DNA of 64,000 nt, taken from NCBI RefSeq assembly GCF_018613675.1, contig NZ_JAGGPQ010000006.1:1-64000 (forward strand). Direction: 5' to 3'. Source of the DNA: Arthrobacter sp. ISL-85. GTDB lineage: Bacteria > Actinomycetota > Actinomycetes > Actinomycetales > Micrococcaceae. Below are positions 26,301-34,622 of the stretch, in pieces. Position 1 is the stretch's first letter. Each line of letters begins with the position of its first letter. The position numbers and the translations under genes are program-made. The notes under the pieces were generated by a model, which was not told the origin of the DNA, made no database searches, and saw only the letters and a program-made list of their open reading frames with translations.

Positions 26301-27509
26301 GTGCGCATCAGCCGGATGCTGACCCCGGAGGACCGCGCAGGGAACCTCTACTTCGACGTCCCCTTCGAGCTGGGACGCTGCGAATCTTTGGAAGTGCTCC
26401 TGGACTACGACAGGTCCCGGGCCGTTATTGACCTGGGCTGTATGGGTCCCGAGGGGTGGCGGGGTTGGTCCGGCGGAGCCAAAAAGCGCTTTGTGATCAG
26501 CAGGACCGCGGCGTCCACGGGCTACTGCCCCGGTGAACTTGAATCCGGGGTGTGGAAGGTGGTGCTGGGCCTTCACCAGATTCCGGCTGAGGGCGTCACG
26601 GTCGAGTTGACCATCAATACCCCGGCAACAGGGGGAGTGGAAGCCGAGCCTTCCGCCCCCGCGCCGGTCAGCACTGTCCCGGCCAGCCGCCGTCGAAATC
26701 TTCCTGCCGCCGCAGGGATGCGGTGGCTTGCCGGGGATTGCCATGCGCACAGCCTCCATTCCGACGGCAGCCTCTCCCTCCGGCAGTTGGCGGGAGAGGC
26801 TGCACGGAACGGGCTGGACTTCCTGGCCGTAACGGACCACAACACGGTCAGCCACCATCCACATCTGCAGGGCGTGGGCCAGGAATATGGCATCGCGCTG
26901 CTGCCCGGACAGGAAGTCACCACGGTCCGGGGCCATGCGAACGCTTACGGCCGCGTCAATTGGGTGGATTTCCGGCGCCACCCGGACGCTTGGCTTGACC
27001 AGGTTGAAGGCGAAGGCGGATTCCTGTCCATCAACCACCCGGTAGCAACTGATTGCTCGTGGCAGTGGCAGTTGTCGCGGAAGCCTACCCACGCCGAGAT
27101 CATGCATGAGACCTGGCTGCCCAACCGGCGCGATACCAGCATCTGGGCTTGGTTGAGCGCGTGGGGCGAGCCCGTCATTCCGCTCGGGGGAGGGGACTTC
27201 CACCGTCTCGAAGACGGGCATCCCACGGGGTTGCCCACCACATGGGTGCAGTCCGCGGACCCCTCCGAAGAAGGACTCCTGGCTGCGCTCAAGACTGGGC
27301 CGACGGCCCTCAGCATGGGCATCGACGCGCCGCTGCTGCTGCGCGTCGACGGCGAACTGGTCGCCATCGACGCCGAAGGGACCATCTTGGTGGACTTCGA
27401 TGGCCGCCGGCAACTTATCCGCGACCCCTATGCAGCCATCGATGCCAGGGGGGCCGGACCGTACCGGCTCGAAACGTCGGACCGCCGGATCCTCGCCCTC
27501 ACCACGTAG
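26301..27509 (+). CDS. CehA/McbA-type PHP-domain metallohydrolase
   Basis: A 402-residue protein with an N-terminal beta-sandwich-like region (about residues 1-110). A PHP metal-hydrolase domain follows. The metal motifs are GDCHAHSLHSDG (145-156), VTDHN (177-181), an HANAYG loop, NHPV and GGGDFHR. PHP enzymes hydrolyse phosphoester or carbamate bonds using two or three metal ions. CehA and McbA cleave the carbamate insecticide carbaryl, but most members are phosphoesterases. GTG start at 26301. Being the last gene of a glycoside importer operon, it probably removes a phosphate or phosphodiester group from the imported compound. No signal peptide is seen, so it should be cytoplasmic. Confidence 0.85.
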   Translation: MRISRMLTPEDRAGNLYFDVPFELGRCESLEVLLDYDRSRAVIDLGCMGPEGWRGWSGGAKKRFVISRTAASTGYCPGELESGVWKVVLGLHQIPAEGVTVELTINTPATGGVEAEPSAPAPVSTVPASRRRNLPAAAGMRWLAGDCHAHSLHSDGSLSLRQLAGEAARNGLDFLAVTDHNTVSHHPHLQGVGQEYGIALLPGQEVTTVRGHANAYGRVNWVDFRRHPDAWLDQVEGEGGFLSINHPVATDCSWQWQLSRKPTHAEIMHETWLPNRRDTSIWAWLSAWGEPVIPLGGGDFHRLEDGHPTGLPTTWVQSADPSEEGLLAALKTGPTALSMGIDAPLLLRVDGELVAIDAEGTILVDFDGRRQLIRDPYAAIDARGAGPYRLETSDRRILALTT

Positions 27510-27567
27510 ATATCAGCACGTAGGCATCCGCCGCGTGGGGGCCGTAGGACGTCCCCATTCACGAATG

Positions 27568-27605
27568 CAGATACGCCCCGCCTCTGGTGAAGCGGGGCGT
27601 ATCTG
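27568..27605. terminator. Bidirectional terminator between PHP and mannosidase genes
   Basis: A perfect 14-bp inverted repeat, CAGATACGCCCCGC and GCGGGGCGTATCTG, with a 10-base loop lies between the convergent PHP-enzyme gene and the alpha-mannosidase gene. It can form the same strong hairpin on either strand and so probably ends both transcripts. Confidence 0.85.
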
Positions 27606-27613
27606 TCGGGTGG

Positions 27614-30337
27614 TTACTTGCGGGAAGTGAGACGCAGTGTGCGTATTTCCCACGGATCAAGCTCGAACTTGTACTCACCGTCAGCCTGTTCCGATGCCAA
27701 CGCCCTGCCCGTCAGGTCAACCGTGGATACTTCGCTGAAGGGGCCGGTAACGACGCCTCCGGTGGGCTGCTCGGCCAACAGCACAAGACGGATTTCGACG
27801 TCGTTGCCTACCTGGCGCATGCTGCTCAGCCGGATGCCCTCACCCCTGAGCCGCAGTCCTTCTGTAGGTTCCGGGACAGCGGGGGCCGGGGTTCCCCGGC
27901 CGCGGACGGCCAGGCCGGGAGCGTTGAAGTGGTCAGTGAGCCGAACCGCGTCCGCATTGCGATAACCCTGCGCGGAGGCCATAACCGCAAATTCGACGTC
28001 CACGAGGGTTCCTGCTTCTTCGGCTCCCGGGATGGGGATCTCTGAGGCAGCCGGTTCGTCACGCAGCGGGTGCACGTTGACGCTGATCGATCCCACGGCG
28101 CGCAGCAGTGTGAGCGCCAGTTCCTTTCCATCCACCACCTCATACTCGGTAGCGTCATGCAGGAGCACTGTGGCAGGTCCAGCGGACACGAAGGTGTAGG
28201 CGGGAAACGTCGGAAGCGGAAATTCGCCCCCTCCCCCCTCGGCGGTGAGTGAACGGGTGGTAATGCAGAACTGCCCTTCCGATGCGGAAGATTCAACGGC
28301 GCTCGGGAGCGGGATGTGCATCCTTAGCCGGTGGTCGGCTGCCTCATTCGTGAACTGGACCCGAAGACGAACAAACGGTTCACCGCGGCGCAGCTCCACG
28401 AACGTGTGGACCGGAACGTCGACATGCTCGTTGTCCCGGCTCCCCATGCTGCGGTCGAGGGAACGCGGCCACGAATAGTGCCTGGTCACCTTGACTACTG
28501 TGCGTACCGGTCCGCGTTCAACAACCTCCATGGCCACCCGGGAAGGTTCAGTGACAATGCTGTCCAACGCCGGAGGGCCGTAGTTGTAGCTGTCACCGCA
28601 GTCCCCGCCGTCAACCAGCCTGCCGATACCGTGCAGGACGGTGCCGTCCACCCCGGTCAGGGTAATTTCCCCATCCGCGCCGATGCGCGCTGAAATGAGT
28701 CCGTTGTTCAAGATGCCGTCATGGCAGGTGATGTGCTCCGGTTCGGGGCGTTCTGCCTGGAAGACCCTGAAAGGGGTAATGCCCATGGCCGCGACGGGGA
28801 CATCGACCAGTACCCGGCGCCTGGGTTGGGCGACGATCCGAACTTTCCAGTCGCCCGGGTGTGCCTCGACGGCAGCTGCCAGTTCGGCCTTGAACGCGAC
28901 GACGTCGAACACCGGCACTGACGGCACCTCCGCCACATCGAACTCAAGTGAATAGGGCGCCACGCGGTACGTCTCGATGAGCTGGCCGAACAATTCGCGT
29001 CCGTGGATCCGGTTCATCATGCGCTCCACCAGGACGGAGGCGTCCATGGTCTCGTCACCGAGCATGGTGGGTGCGTGCCCGGTTTCCTGCACCGGCAGCA
29101 TTGTGCCGTCGCCGGTCATGGCGGTCACGGGCATTCCCTCCGCCGGAGCAGGCACGTCGAGTTCGACAACGACGTTGCGGTCCGAGGGCAACGTGTTGAA
29201 CGCGACGAACGCGTCGCTGGGAATGCTTCCGGCCACCGAAAGGGCCACCTCGTTGCGGGCGGCGCGGGCAATCTGAGCTGCTTCGTGCAGCCGGGCCTCT
29301 ACCTGGTCCACCGTTTCATCGGTGCCGGAGCCCACCACGGAGTCGTGCGCGGTGGACTCGATGATGCGGCGCCAGGACATGCCGATGAATGGTTCAAAGT
29401 CGACTCCCATGTGGGCCGCTGCCAGCCGTTCGGCGTCAAGGACCATGCGCTCGGCCGTGGCCATCGCGATCTTGAGGTTGCGGCGGATCGAGAAGACGCC
29501 CGGAAGGATGTTGCCCCGGGCATGGGAGCGAAGTTCACCGCGCACTGCCTCCAGGCCTTCGTCCCCGGGGTCGAAGGCCGACACGTACTCTTCCAGCGTG
29601 CCGACCCGGATGGGGAAGGCGGGCGAATCGTACGTGTCCACGTGGCGCATCAGTGCCGTGTCGGGCGGCATGTGATCGGTGCCAACCATTCCAAGGATGG
29701 GGTCGCCGCGGTATCGATCGGCGGTTTGTTGCCTGTATTCCCCTAACGCGTGCGGGATGTGTTCGGGAATGGCGAGGAGGTCCAGGGCGCTGCCGTATCC
29801 GTCGAAAAGGTATTCCACCCGGACGGATGATCCGTCCAGCGCTTCCCACCTGAAGGAATGCCCGGAAACTTTGGCCGGCACTCCGCGCCAGAGGCAGGCG
29901 TGTGCAATGCCGGCCCGGCTCAGGATTTGCGGCATTTGGGCGACGTGGCCGAACATGTCGGGAAGGTATCCCACGTTCATGTACCCGCCCAGCCGCCGGG
30001 CGCCCGCCATGCCCATTTGGAGGTTGCGGATGATGGTCTCGCCCGAGCACAGGAATTCGTCCAGCAGGATCTGCCACGGACCCAGTGCCAGCTGGCCGCT
30101 GGCAACGACGGCGCGGACCCTTTCTTCGTTCTCAGGCCGGATTTCCAGGTAGTCCTCGATCGCGGCGGTCTGGCCATCAAGGGTGAACCGGAACCTTGAG
30201 TCTTCCTCGGCCATCTTCAGGACGGTGTCGAACATCTGGACAAGCTTGAAGCGGAACACCTGGAAAGGTTCGTACCACTCCCGGTCCCAGTGCGTGTGGG
30301 GCACCAGGACGATGCCGGTCTCCTCCGCCCGGCTCAT
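27614..30337 (-). CDS. GH38 alpha-mannosidase
   Basis: A 907-residue glycoside hydrolase family 38 enzyme. The N-terminal zinc-site motif HTHWDREWY lies at residues 14-22. The nucleophile is Asp127 in GYLPDMFGHVAQMPQIL. The second active-site histidine region DSVVGSGTDETVDQVEARL follows the central three-helix domain. The C-terminal half is the usual beta-sandwich. Length and order match retaining bacterial alpha-mannosidases. There is no signal peptide, so it acts on imported material in the cytoplasm. It overlaps the Gfo/Idh gene by 4 bases and shares an operon with it and the TIM-barrel gene. A ROK-type site lies at the operon head. Confidence 0.95.
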   Translation of the reverse strand: MSRAEETGIVLVPHTHWDREWYEPFQVFRFKLVQMFDTVLKMAEEDSRFRFTLDGQTAAIEDYLEIRPENEERVRAVVASGQLALGPWQILLDEFLCSGETIIRNLQMGMAGARRLGGYMNVGYLPDMFGHVAQMPQILSRAGIAHACLWRGVPAKVSGHSFRWEALDGSSVRVEYLFDGYGSALDLLAIPEHIPHALGEYRQQTADRYRGDPILGMVGTDHMPPDTALMRHVDTYDSPAFPIRVGTLEEYVSAFDPGDEGLEAVRGELRSHARGNILPGVFSIRRNLKIAMATAERMVLDAERLAAAHMGVDFEPFIGMSWRRIIESTAHDSVVGSGTDETVDQVEARLHEAAQIARAARNEVALSVAGSIPSDAFVAFNTLPSDRNVVVELDVPAPAEGMPVTAMTGDGTMLPVQETGHAPTMLGDETMDASVLVERMMNRIHGRELFGQLIETYRVAPYSLEFDVAEVPSVPVFDVVAFKAELAAAVEAHPGDWKVRIVAQPRRRVLVDVPVAAMGITPFRVFQAERPEPEHITCHDGILNNGLISARIGADGEITLTGVDGTVLHGIGRLVDGGDCGDSYNYGPPALDSIVTEPSRVAMEVVERGPVRTVVKVTRHYSWPRSLDRSMGSRDNEHVDVPVHTFVELRRGEPFVRLRVQFTNEAADHRLRMHIPLPSAVESSASEGQFCITTRSLTAEGGGGEFPLPTFPAYTFVSAGPATVLLHDATEYEVVDGKELALTLLRAVGSISVNVHPLRDEPAASEIPIPGAEEAGTLVDVEFAVMASAQGYRNADAVRLTDHFNAPGLAVRGRGTPAPAVPEPTEGLRLRGEGIRLSSMRQVGNDVEIRLVLLAEQPTGGVVTGPFSEVSTVDLTGRALASEQADGEYKFELDPWEIRTLRLTSRK

Positions 30338-31467
30338 GCCGAGACCGACTCTCCGCCAATGGAGACCTGCAGGGAATCGGCCAATGCTGCTGCGATCATC
30401 TGGGCGACCCTGACGTCTGCCTCCCCTTCGGCGATCCCGGTGGGAGGCTTCTCCTGGCCGTCTGCCATGCGGTGGAATGCGACGAGTTCCTGCTCAAACG
30501 CTTCCGTGACGTCCTCGAACAGGCAGTCGGATACCCCGGCCCCGGCCTTCTCTGTGATCTGCAGCGTGGTGGGGGCGTTGAGGAGATAGGGGACGGTGAA
30601 TTCCAGTTTTCCGCTTCCCGTGGTGTGGTGGACGGTCACGCTTTCGCGGTACACGGGGTAGTCGGCCATATAATGCCAGTTGAAGTGCACGCGGACCCCC
30701 TCGGCAGCTGTCGCAGCTATTTCGATGGACCCGGGATCGTCTTGTTCTGCCCAGTAATGGACGGCATCAACTGCCTGCAAGGGGCCTACCAGCGCCCGGA
30801 CCACCGCGATGTCGTGAATCAGGCTGCCGAGGATGACGTCGGAGTAGAGCCGCCGCAGCAGGCCGGGGCTGTCTTTACCCAGAGCTGCATCCAGCTTTTG
30901 TTCATCGGCTTCCACCAGCCCGGACAGCACGTCGGCGGGGACGTCCCGGGCTCCCGGGTGGAGGTTAGCGAAGGCCAGCTGCGCGGATCCGGCGGGGTGG
31001 AGCACCTCCACGTTGACGAACCGCGTGTCTTTCAGGCCTGGCAACCGCTCTTTCAGGGTCAGGACGGCGGGGTCGTACTCCTTCATGTAACCAAGCAGCA
31101 GCATCGGCCTGCCCTGCCCCTGCTCCGCTTTGCGCAGCAGTTCGATCTCCCCGAGGGAGAACGCCAGTGGCTTCTCGCAGAGCACCGCGACCCCTGCTTC
31201 AATGCACTGCAGCGCCGGCTGGCCGTGGGATCCCGAGGTCAACAGCACGACGGCGTCCAGGTCCTCACCGTCCAGCATGTCGGTCAGGTTTTGGTACTGG
31301 TGCTCGGCCGGGATGCCGTATTGGGCGCCTACCCGGTCAAGCAGGGCGGGGGAGAGGTCGGCCATAGCAGCAAGGTCGAACAGATCCCATCGCCTTGTGA
31401 TCAGGGGCAGGTGCACGGACTGGGCAACGGCGCCGAGTCCCACAACTCCGATTCGAAGCAAAGTCAT
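30334..31467 (-). CDS. Gfo/Idh/MocA family oxidoreductase
   Basis: A 377-residue NAD(P)-dependent sugar dehydrogenase. The Rossmann motif is IGVVGLGAVAQSVHLPLI at the N-terminus. The catalytic EKP signature appears as CEKPLAFSLGE at about residues 97-107, and the alpha/beta substrate domain follows. The ATG at 31467 overlaps the previous stop (TAATG). Such enzymes often oxidise C-3 or C-5 hydroxyls of glycosides. Beside a GH38 enzyme and an IolE-like TIM barrel it could make or reduce a keto-glycoside; that is inference from context. Confidence 0.93.
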   Translation of the reverse strand: MTLLRIGVVGLGAVAQSVHLPLITRRWDLFDLAAMADLSPALLDRVGAQYGIPAEHQYQNLTDMLDGEDLDAVVLLTSGSHGQPALQCIEAGVAVLCEKPLAFSLGEIELLRKAEQGQGRPMLLLGYMKEYDPAVLTLKERLPGLKDTRFVNVEVLHPAGSAQLAFANLHPGARDVPADVLSGLVEADEQKLDAALGKDSPGLLRRLYSDVILGSLIHDIAVVRALVGPLQAVDAVHYWAEQDDPGSIEIAATAAEGVRVHFNWHYMADYPVYRESVTVHHTTGSGKLEFTVPYLLNAPTTLQITEKAGAGVSDCLFEDVTEAFEQELVAFHRMADGQEKPPTGIAEGEADVRVAQMIAAALADSLQVSIGGESVSA

Positions 31468-32372
31468 TAGGGGATCCACTTTCTGAGTACGTTGCGGTTG
31501 ATGGCATGGTGCTTGTCTGCAAGATCGGGATCGTCGTCCGGCTGGGGTATGGAGTCCTGCTCCACCACCAGCCATCCGTCGTAGCCTGTCCGCACGAGGC
31601 CGTCCATGAACCCCTCCACGTCCAGGTCGCCGTCGCCCAAGGGCACGAAAGCTTTCCCGGCCCAGACATCAAGCATGTCCCCTTTGTCCCTCACTACGGC
31701 GCGCAGGACGTCGGCCCGGGCATCCTTGATATGGACGTGGTTGACCCGTTCACCCCACAGCCGGAGGCTCTCCACTGGATCCCCGCCGCCAAGAATGAGG
31801 TGGCCGGTGTCCAGTGTGAGGCCGACGTCCGTGAGGTCAAGGAATCTTTCGATTTCCTCCGGCGTTTCCACGTGGGTGCAGGCGTGGTGGTGGAACGTGG
31901 GTTCAAAACCGCGGTCCCGGACAAGGCGTGCCGCGGTGGCGATGTTTCGGGCCAAAGTGGTCCAGCCGTCGATGTCGAGGGCCACGTCCGTGCCTCCCCC
32001 CGGATTTGCCCGGCGCCGGTCGGAACCGCTGTCGGCCAGCGTCGGCAGCGGCGGGTGCTCCTGCAGCCCATCAGTGGCTTCTTCAAAGACGTCGAGAGCT
32101 GCCGAAAGGGAGGGGATGGCTGCAGCAAAGGCGTGGTCGTCAGTAAAGGGAAGATCGATCCAGCCTCCGGCGAGGGATAGGCCGTGCTGCTTCAACCGGC
32201 GGCGGAGTTCGCCGTCCCGTCCGAGAAATCCGACGGGCCCCAAATCGATCCCCGTATACCGGTGCCTGCTCAGAACCGCGCAAACCTCGTCAGGGCCGGG
32301 CAAACGTCCTCCAGCTGTTGCGCCTAAGTCAAAGACGCCAAAACTCACGGGTGCACCCGCAACTCCGATCAA
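31467..32372 (-). CDS. Sugar phosphate isomerase/epimerase family TIM barrel (IolE/MocC-like)
   Basis: A 301-residue AP-endonuclease-2-type TIM barrel. Metal-site residues are visible in FHHHACTHVETPEEIERFL (about residues 165-183), LTLDTGHLILGGGDP, VNHVHIKDARADVL and the last strand GWLVVEQDSIPQPD. This pattern is that of IolE (inosose dehydratase) and of the xylose-isomerase-like 3-keto-sugar enzymes. It heads the operon with the Gfo/Idh and alpha-mannosidase genes. Likely roles are dehydration, epimerisation or 3-keto-glycoside cleavage. The exact reaction cannot be read from sequence. Confidence 0.9.
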   Translation of the reverse strand: MIGVAGAPVSFGVFDLGATAGGRLPGPDEVCAVLSRHRYTGIDLGPVGFLGRDGELRRRLKQHGLSLAGGWIDLPFTDDHAFAAAIPSLSAALDVFEEATDGLQEHPPLPTLADSGSDRRRANPGGGTDVALDIDGWTTLARNIATAARLVRDRGFEPTFHHHACTHVETPEEIERFLDLTDVGLTLDTGHLILGGGDPVESLRLWGERVNHVHIKDARADVLRAVVRDKGDMLDVWAGKAFVPLGDGDLDVEGFMDGLVRTGYDGWLVVEQDSIPQPDDDPDLADKHHAINRNVLRKWIP

Positions 32373-32486
32373 GGGAAACTCCTCGCAAGGCCGAAAGGCA
32401 AAATCATGCGGTCCCGGTGAGCCGGCAACTTAGGCGGCCGAGGGGGGACCATACCTCGACAAAAGTAATCTAGCCCACACCCGGCA

Positions 32487-32509
32487 CTAAATCAATTTAG
32501 TTGAGTAAG
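32487..32509. promoter_or_regulatory. ROK operator, site 2 (mannosidase operon promoter)
   Basis: CTAAATCAATTTAGTTGAGTAAG lies about 115 bases upstream of the TIM-barrel start and matches site 1 at 21869-21891 in 20 of 23 positions. Two so similar AT-rich dyads in GC-rich DNA, one before each outer transcript, indicate a shared repressor, most simply the ROK protein encoded at 20633-21859. Confidence 0.7.
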
Positions 32510-32525
32510 AGGGTCGCCGCACCCG

Positions 32526-32917
32526 TTGAACACAAACCGGGGCACGGGTACTGTGGGCCGACAACTCATCCTCGCCGCGGGGGCGCCCATGGGCGGCAAT
32601 TCGAATAGCAGCATTGACTACGAATTCCTGACTGTCGGGGGCGTGGCGGGGACCCTCGGGAGGTCACGGACATCCTGCACGACGTACGCTTCCCCGCTGG
32701 TGGTGGGGCAACCTCGACCGCAGGACGCTGGACGTTCGAGCAGGACGGGCCTGAAACGGTGGTCACCGACGAGTGGCGGGTCAGCGGGGCGAAAACGCAG
32801 GTGTGTGCCGCCGTCGAACCTTCCGTGGTGCTTCCGCTGCGAGTAAGCGCACTGGATAAAAGTCTCTGGCGGTGTGAAGCCGGGCGAACTAGGCTCTCAC
32901 GCATCACCCGCCTGTGA
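32526..32917 (+). pseudogene. Possible frameshifted remnant of a small gene
   Basis: No intact gene is seen between 32373 and 32926. A frame beginning ATG 32526 reads well to about VGGVAGTLG near 32655. A different frame then takes over (EVTDILHDVRFPAGGGATS... to WRCEAGRTRLSRITRL) and ends at 32917. Codon use in each half is GC-ending as in real genes. A one-base shift near 32656 would join them into a protein of about 130 residues. I recognise no family. It may be a decayed gene or chance openness in GC-rich DNA. Confidence 0.25.
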
Positions 32918-32926
32918 AGGGAAATA

Positions 32927-33406
32927 ATGATGAAAGTGAGCCACATTCCCCTGCGCCTGGCCACCGGAGCGTTCATTTTGAATGCCGGCTACAGCAAGCG
33001 GAACCTGGACAAGGACAGCGCCGCCCAAATGCAGGGCATGGGAGCCAAGGTGTACCCGCAGCTGGCCCGGATGGAGCCGGAAACGTTTGGAAAGCTGCTC
33101 AGCTACGCCGAGATGACCTTGGGCGCAACACTCCTGGCGCCGTTCGTGCCCAGCAAGCTGGCGGGGCTGGGCCTTGGCCTCTTCTCCGGATCCCTTCTCA
33201 CCATGTACCGAAGAATTCCGGAAATGACGTTGGAGGACGGGATCCGGCCAAGCCAGCAAGGCACCGCGCTGGCGAAGGACGTCTGGATGTTCGGAATTGC
33301 CCTCGCGCTGATCTTGGACCGGAACCGCGTAAAGGGCTCCTCCCGAACCCGACGTTATCGCGCGTTTGACAGGACGAGGGGTGCGCAGCTGTTGCGCGGC
33401 AGGTAG
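32927..33406 (+). CDS. Small membrane protein, possibly DoxX-like
   Basis: A 159-residue protein with about four hydrophobic stretches: PLRLATGAFILNAGY, LLSYAEMTLGATLLAPF, LAGLGLGLFSGSLL and KDVWMFGIALALIL. The layout, with charged loops and LRLATGAFIL at the start, resembles DoxX-like proteins, but the match is loose. GAAGGG lies 5-8 bases before the double ATG. Its last 17 codons overlap the 3' end of the convergent LacI gene, so the basic C-terminus (SSRTRRYRAFDRTRG) is constrained by both genes. The function is unknown. Confidence 0.7.
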   Translation: MMKVSHIPLRLATGAFILNAGYSKRNLDKDSAAQMQGMGAKVYPQLARMEPETFGKLLSYAEMTLGATLLAPFVPSKLAGLGLGLFSGSLLTMYRRIPEMTLEDGIRPSQQGTALAKDVWMFGIALALILDRNRVKGSSRTRRYRAFDRTRGAQLLRGR

Positions 33407-34389
33407 TCGGCCTTAACCTCGATGCGCCGGGCCCCATCGGGCAGCTTCCCGTGCATCCGCCCGAGCACCAGTTCGAGGGCGTGAACTGCAAGCATATCGA
33501 GGGGCTGACGAATTACGCTCAGCGGGGGAGTGGTCAGCTCAGTCCAGGGGTTGTCGTCAAAGACGATGAGGGAAAGCTCGTCAGGAATCCCGATGCCCGT
33601 TTGGACGAGCCTGCGGACTGAACTTTGCACTTGCGCCGTGTTGGCAACGATGAGCGCCGTAGGCGGCTGACGCATCGCAAGCAATGACCCCACGGCGTCT
33701 CCTCCGGCATCCCCTCGAAAAGGTACGTCGCGGACAAGCGTGGGGTCCACAGGTAGGGACGCATGTTGGTGGGCGGCCTTGTAGCCGTTCACCCTGGCGC
33801 TTCCGGTGGATGTGGAGAGCGGGCCCGTGATCAGCCCGATCCGGGTGTGGCCGAGGCTTATGAGGTGCCCGGTTGAGCGTTGTGCCGAGTCGAAGTTTTC
33901 AATGCTCACGACGTCCACGTCGTCGAGCTCTTCGATGGCGCGGTCGATGAAGACGACGTTGACGCCGAGGTCCCGCAGCCGCCGCCATTTTTCGATGTTT
34001 CCCCCGGTGGGAGTGGCAATGACGCCACTGACGGAACGGTCCAGCAAGGTGTCCAGCGAGTCTGCCTCCAGATGTGGGTCCTCCTGGGTGGTCATCAGCA
34101 CCACCTGGACACCGTGGCTGCGCGCTTCCCAGACAATCCGGTCCGCCAGCCGGGCGAAAAACGGATTCGAGAGGTCGGTGACCACCAGTCCGATGGTGAG
34201 TGCATGTCCGGCGCTCAGTTCACGCGCGGCCGCCCTGGGCCGGTAACCCAGGTCATCGATGACCCTCAACACCTCTTGCCTTTTCGCGGGCGCCACCGGT
34301 CCAGAATCCGGGTTCAGCACCCGTGAGACCACGGAAACGGACACTCCCGCAGCAGCCGCCACATCGCGAATAGTAGGCGCTTTGCGCAC
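33355..34389 (-). CDS. LacI family transcriptional regulator
   Basis: A 344-residue LacI-type repressor. The DNA-binding helix-turn-helix is TIRDVAAAAGVSVSVVSRVLN (about residues 6-26) with the hinge helix at RPRAAARELSAG. A periplasmic-binding-protein-like effector domain follows (TIGLVVTDLSNPFFARLADRI). The start is GTG 34389 with GGAGG just upstream. It is divergent from a TRAP/dehydrogenase operon whose promoter holds a perfect 16-bp palindrome, the probable operator. The effector is likely a sugar acid, judged from the operon. Confidence 0.95.
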   Translation of the reverse strand: MRKAPTIRDVAAAAGVSVSVVSRVLNPDSGPVAPAKRQEVLRVIDDLGYRPRAAARELSAGHALTIGLVVTDLSNPFFARLADRIVWEARSHGVQVVLMTTQEDPHLEADSLDTLLDRSVSGVIATPTGGNIEKWRRLRDLGVNVVFIDRAIEELDDVDVVSIENFDSAQRSTGHLISLGHTRIGLITGPLSTSTGSARVNGYKAAHQHASLPVDPTLVRDVPFRGDAGGDAVGSLLAMRQPPTALIVANTAQVQSSVRRLVQTGIGIPDELSLIVFDDNPWTELTTPPLSVIRQPLDMLAVHALELVLGRMHGKLPDGARRIEVKADYLPRNSCAPLVLSNAR

Positions 34390-34509
34390 CGCTCCTCCTT
34401 GAGACCAAGACCCTCGTCGTTACCTTCGCCATTTCTTCAGCCCGTCTTGTTTCATTACGCCGGGCTGGATGGTGATCGTTGACACAGCTTATCAGCGGCT
34501 GGTACAAAA

Positions 34510-34525
34510 GTGGAACCGGTTCCAC
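34510..34525. promoter_or_regulatory. Perfect LacI-type operator palindrome
   Basis: GTGGAACCGGTTCCAC is a perfect 16-bp palindrome 98 bases before the dehydrogenase start and 120 bases from the LacI start. Even-length dyads with a CG-rich centre are standard for LacI-family sites. An upstream ATG at 34479 would put this operator inside the coding region, which supports the later start at 34623. Confidence 0.75.
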
Positions 34526-34622
34526 TCCGGACAGTTTTCCTTACCAAACACGACAAAGAAGTCATGCCATCCGGCGAGCCGGAGGCGCTTTCTTTGGCCA
34601 AGCATCCCTAAGAGAGATTCCC

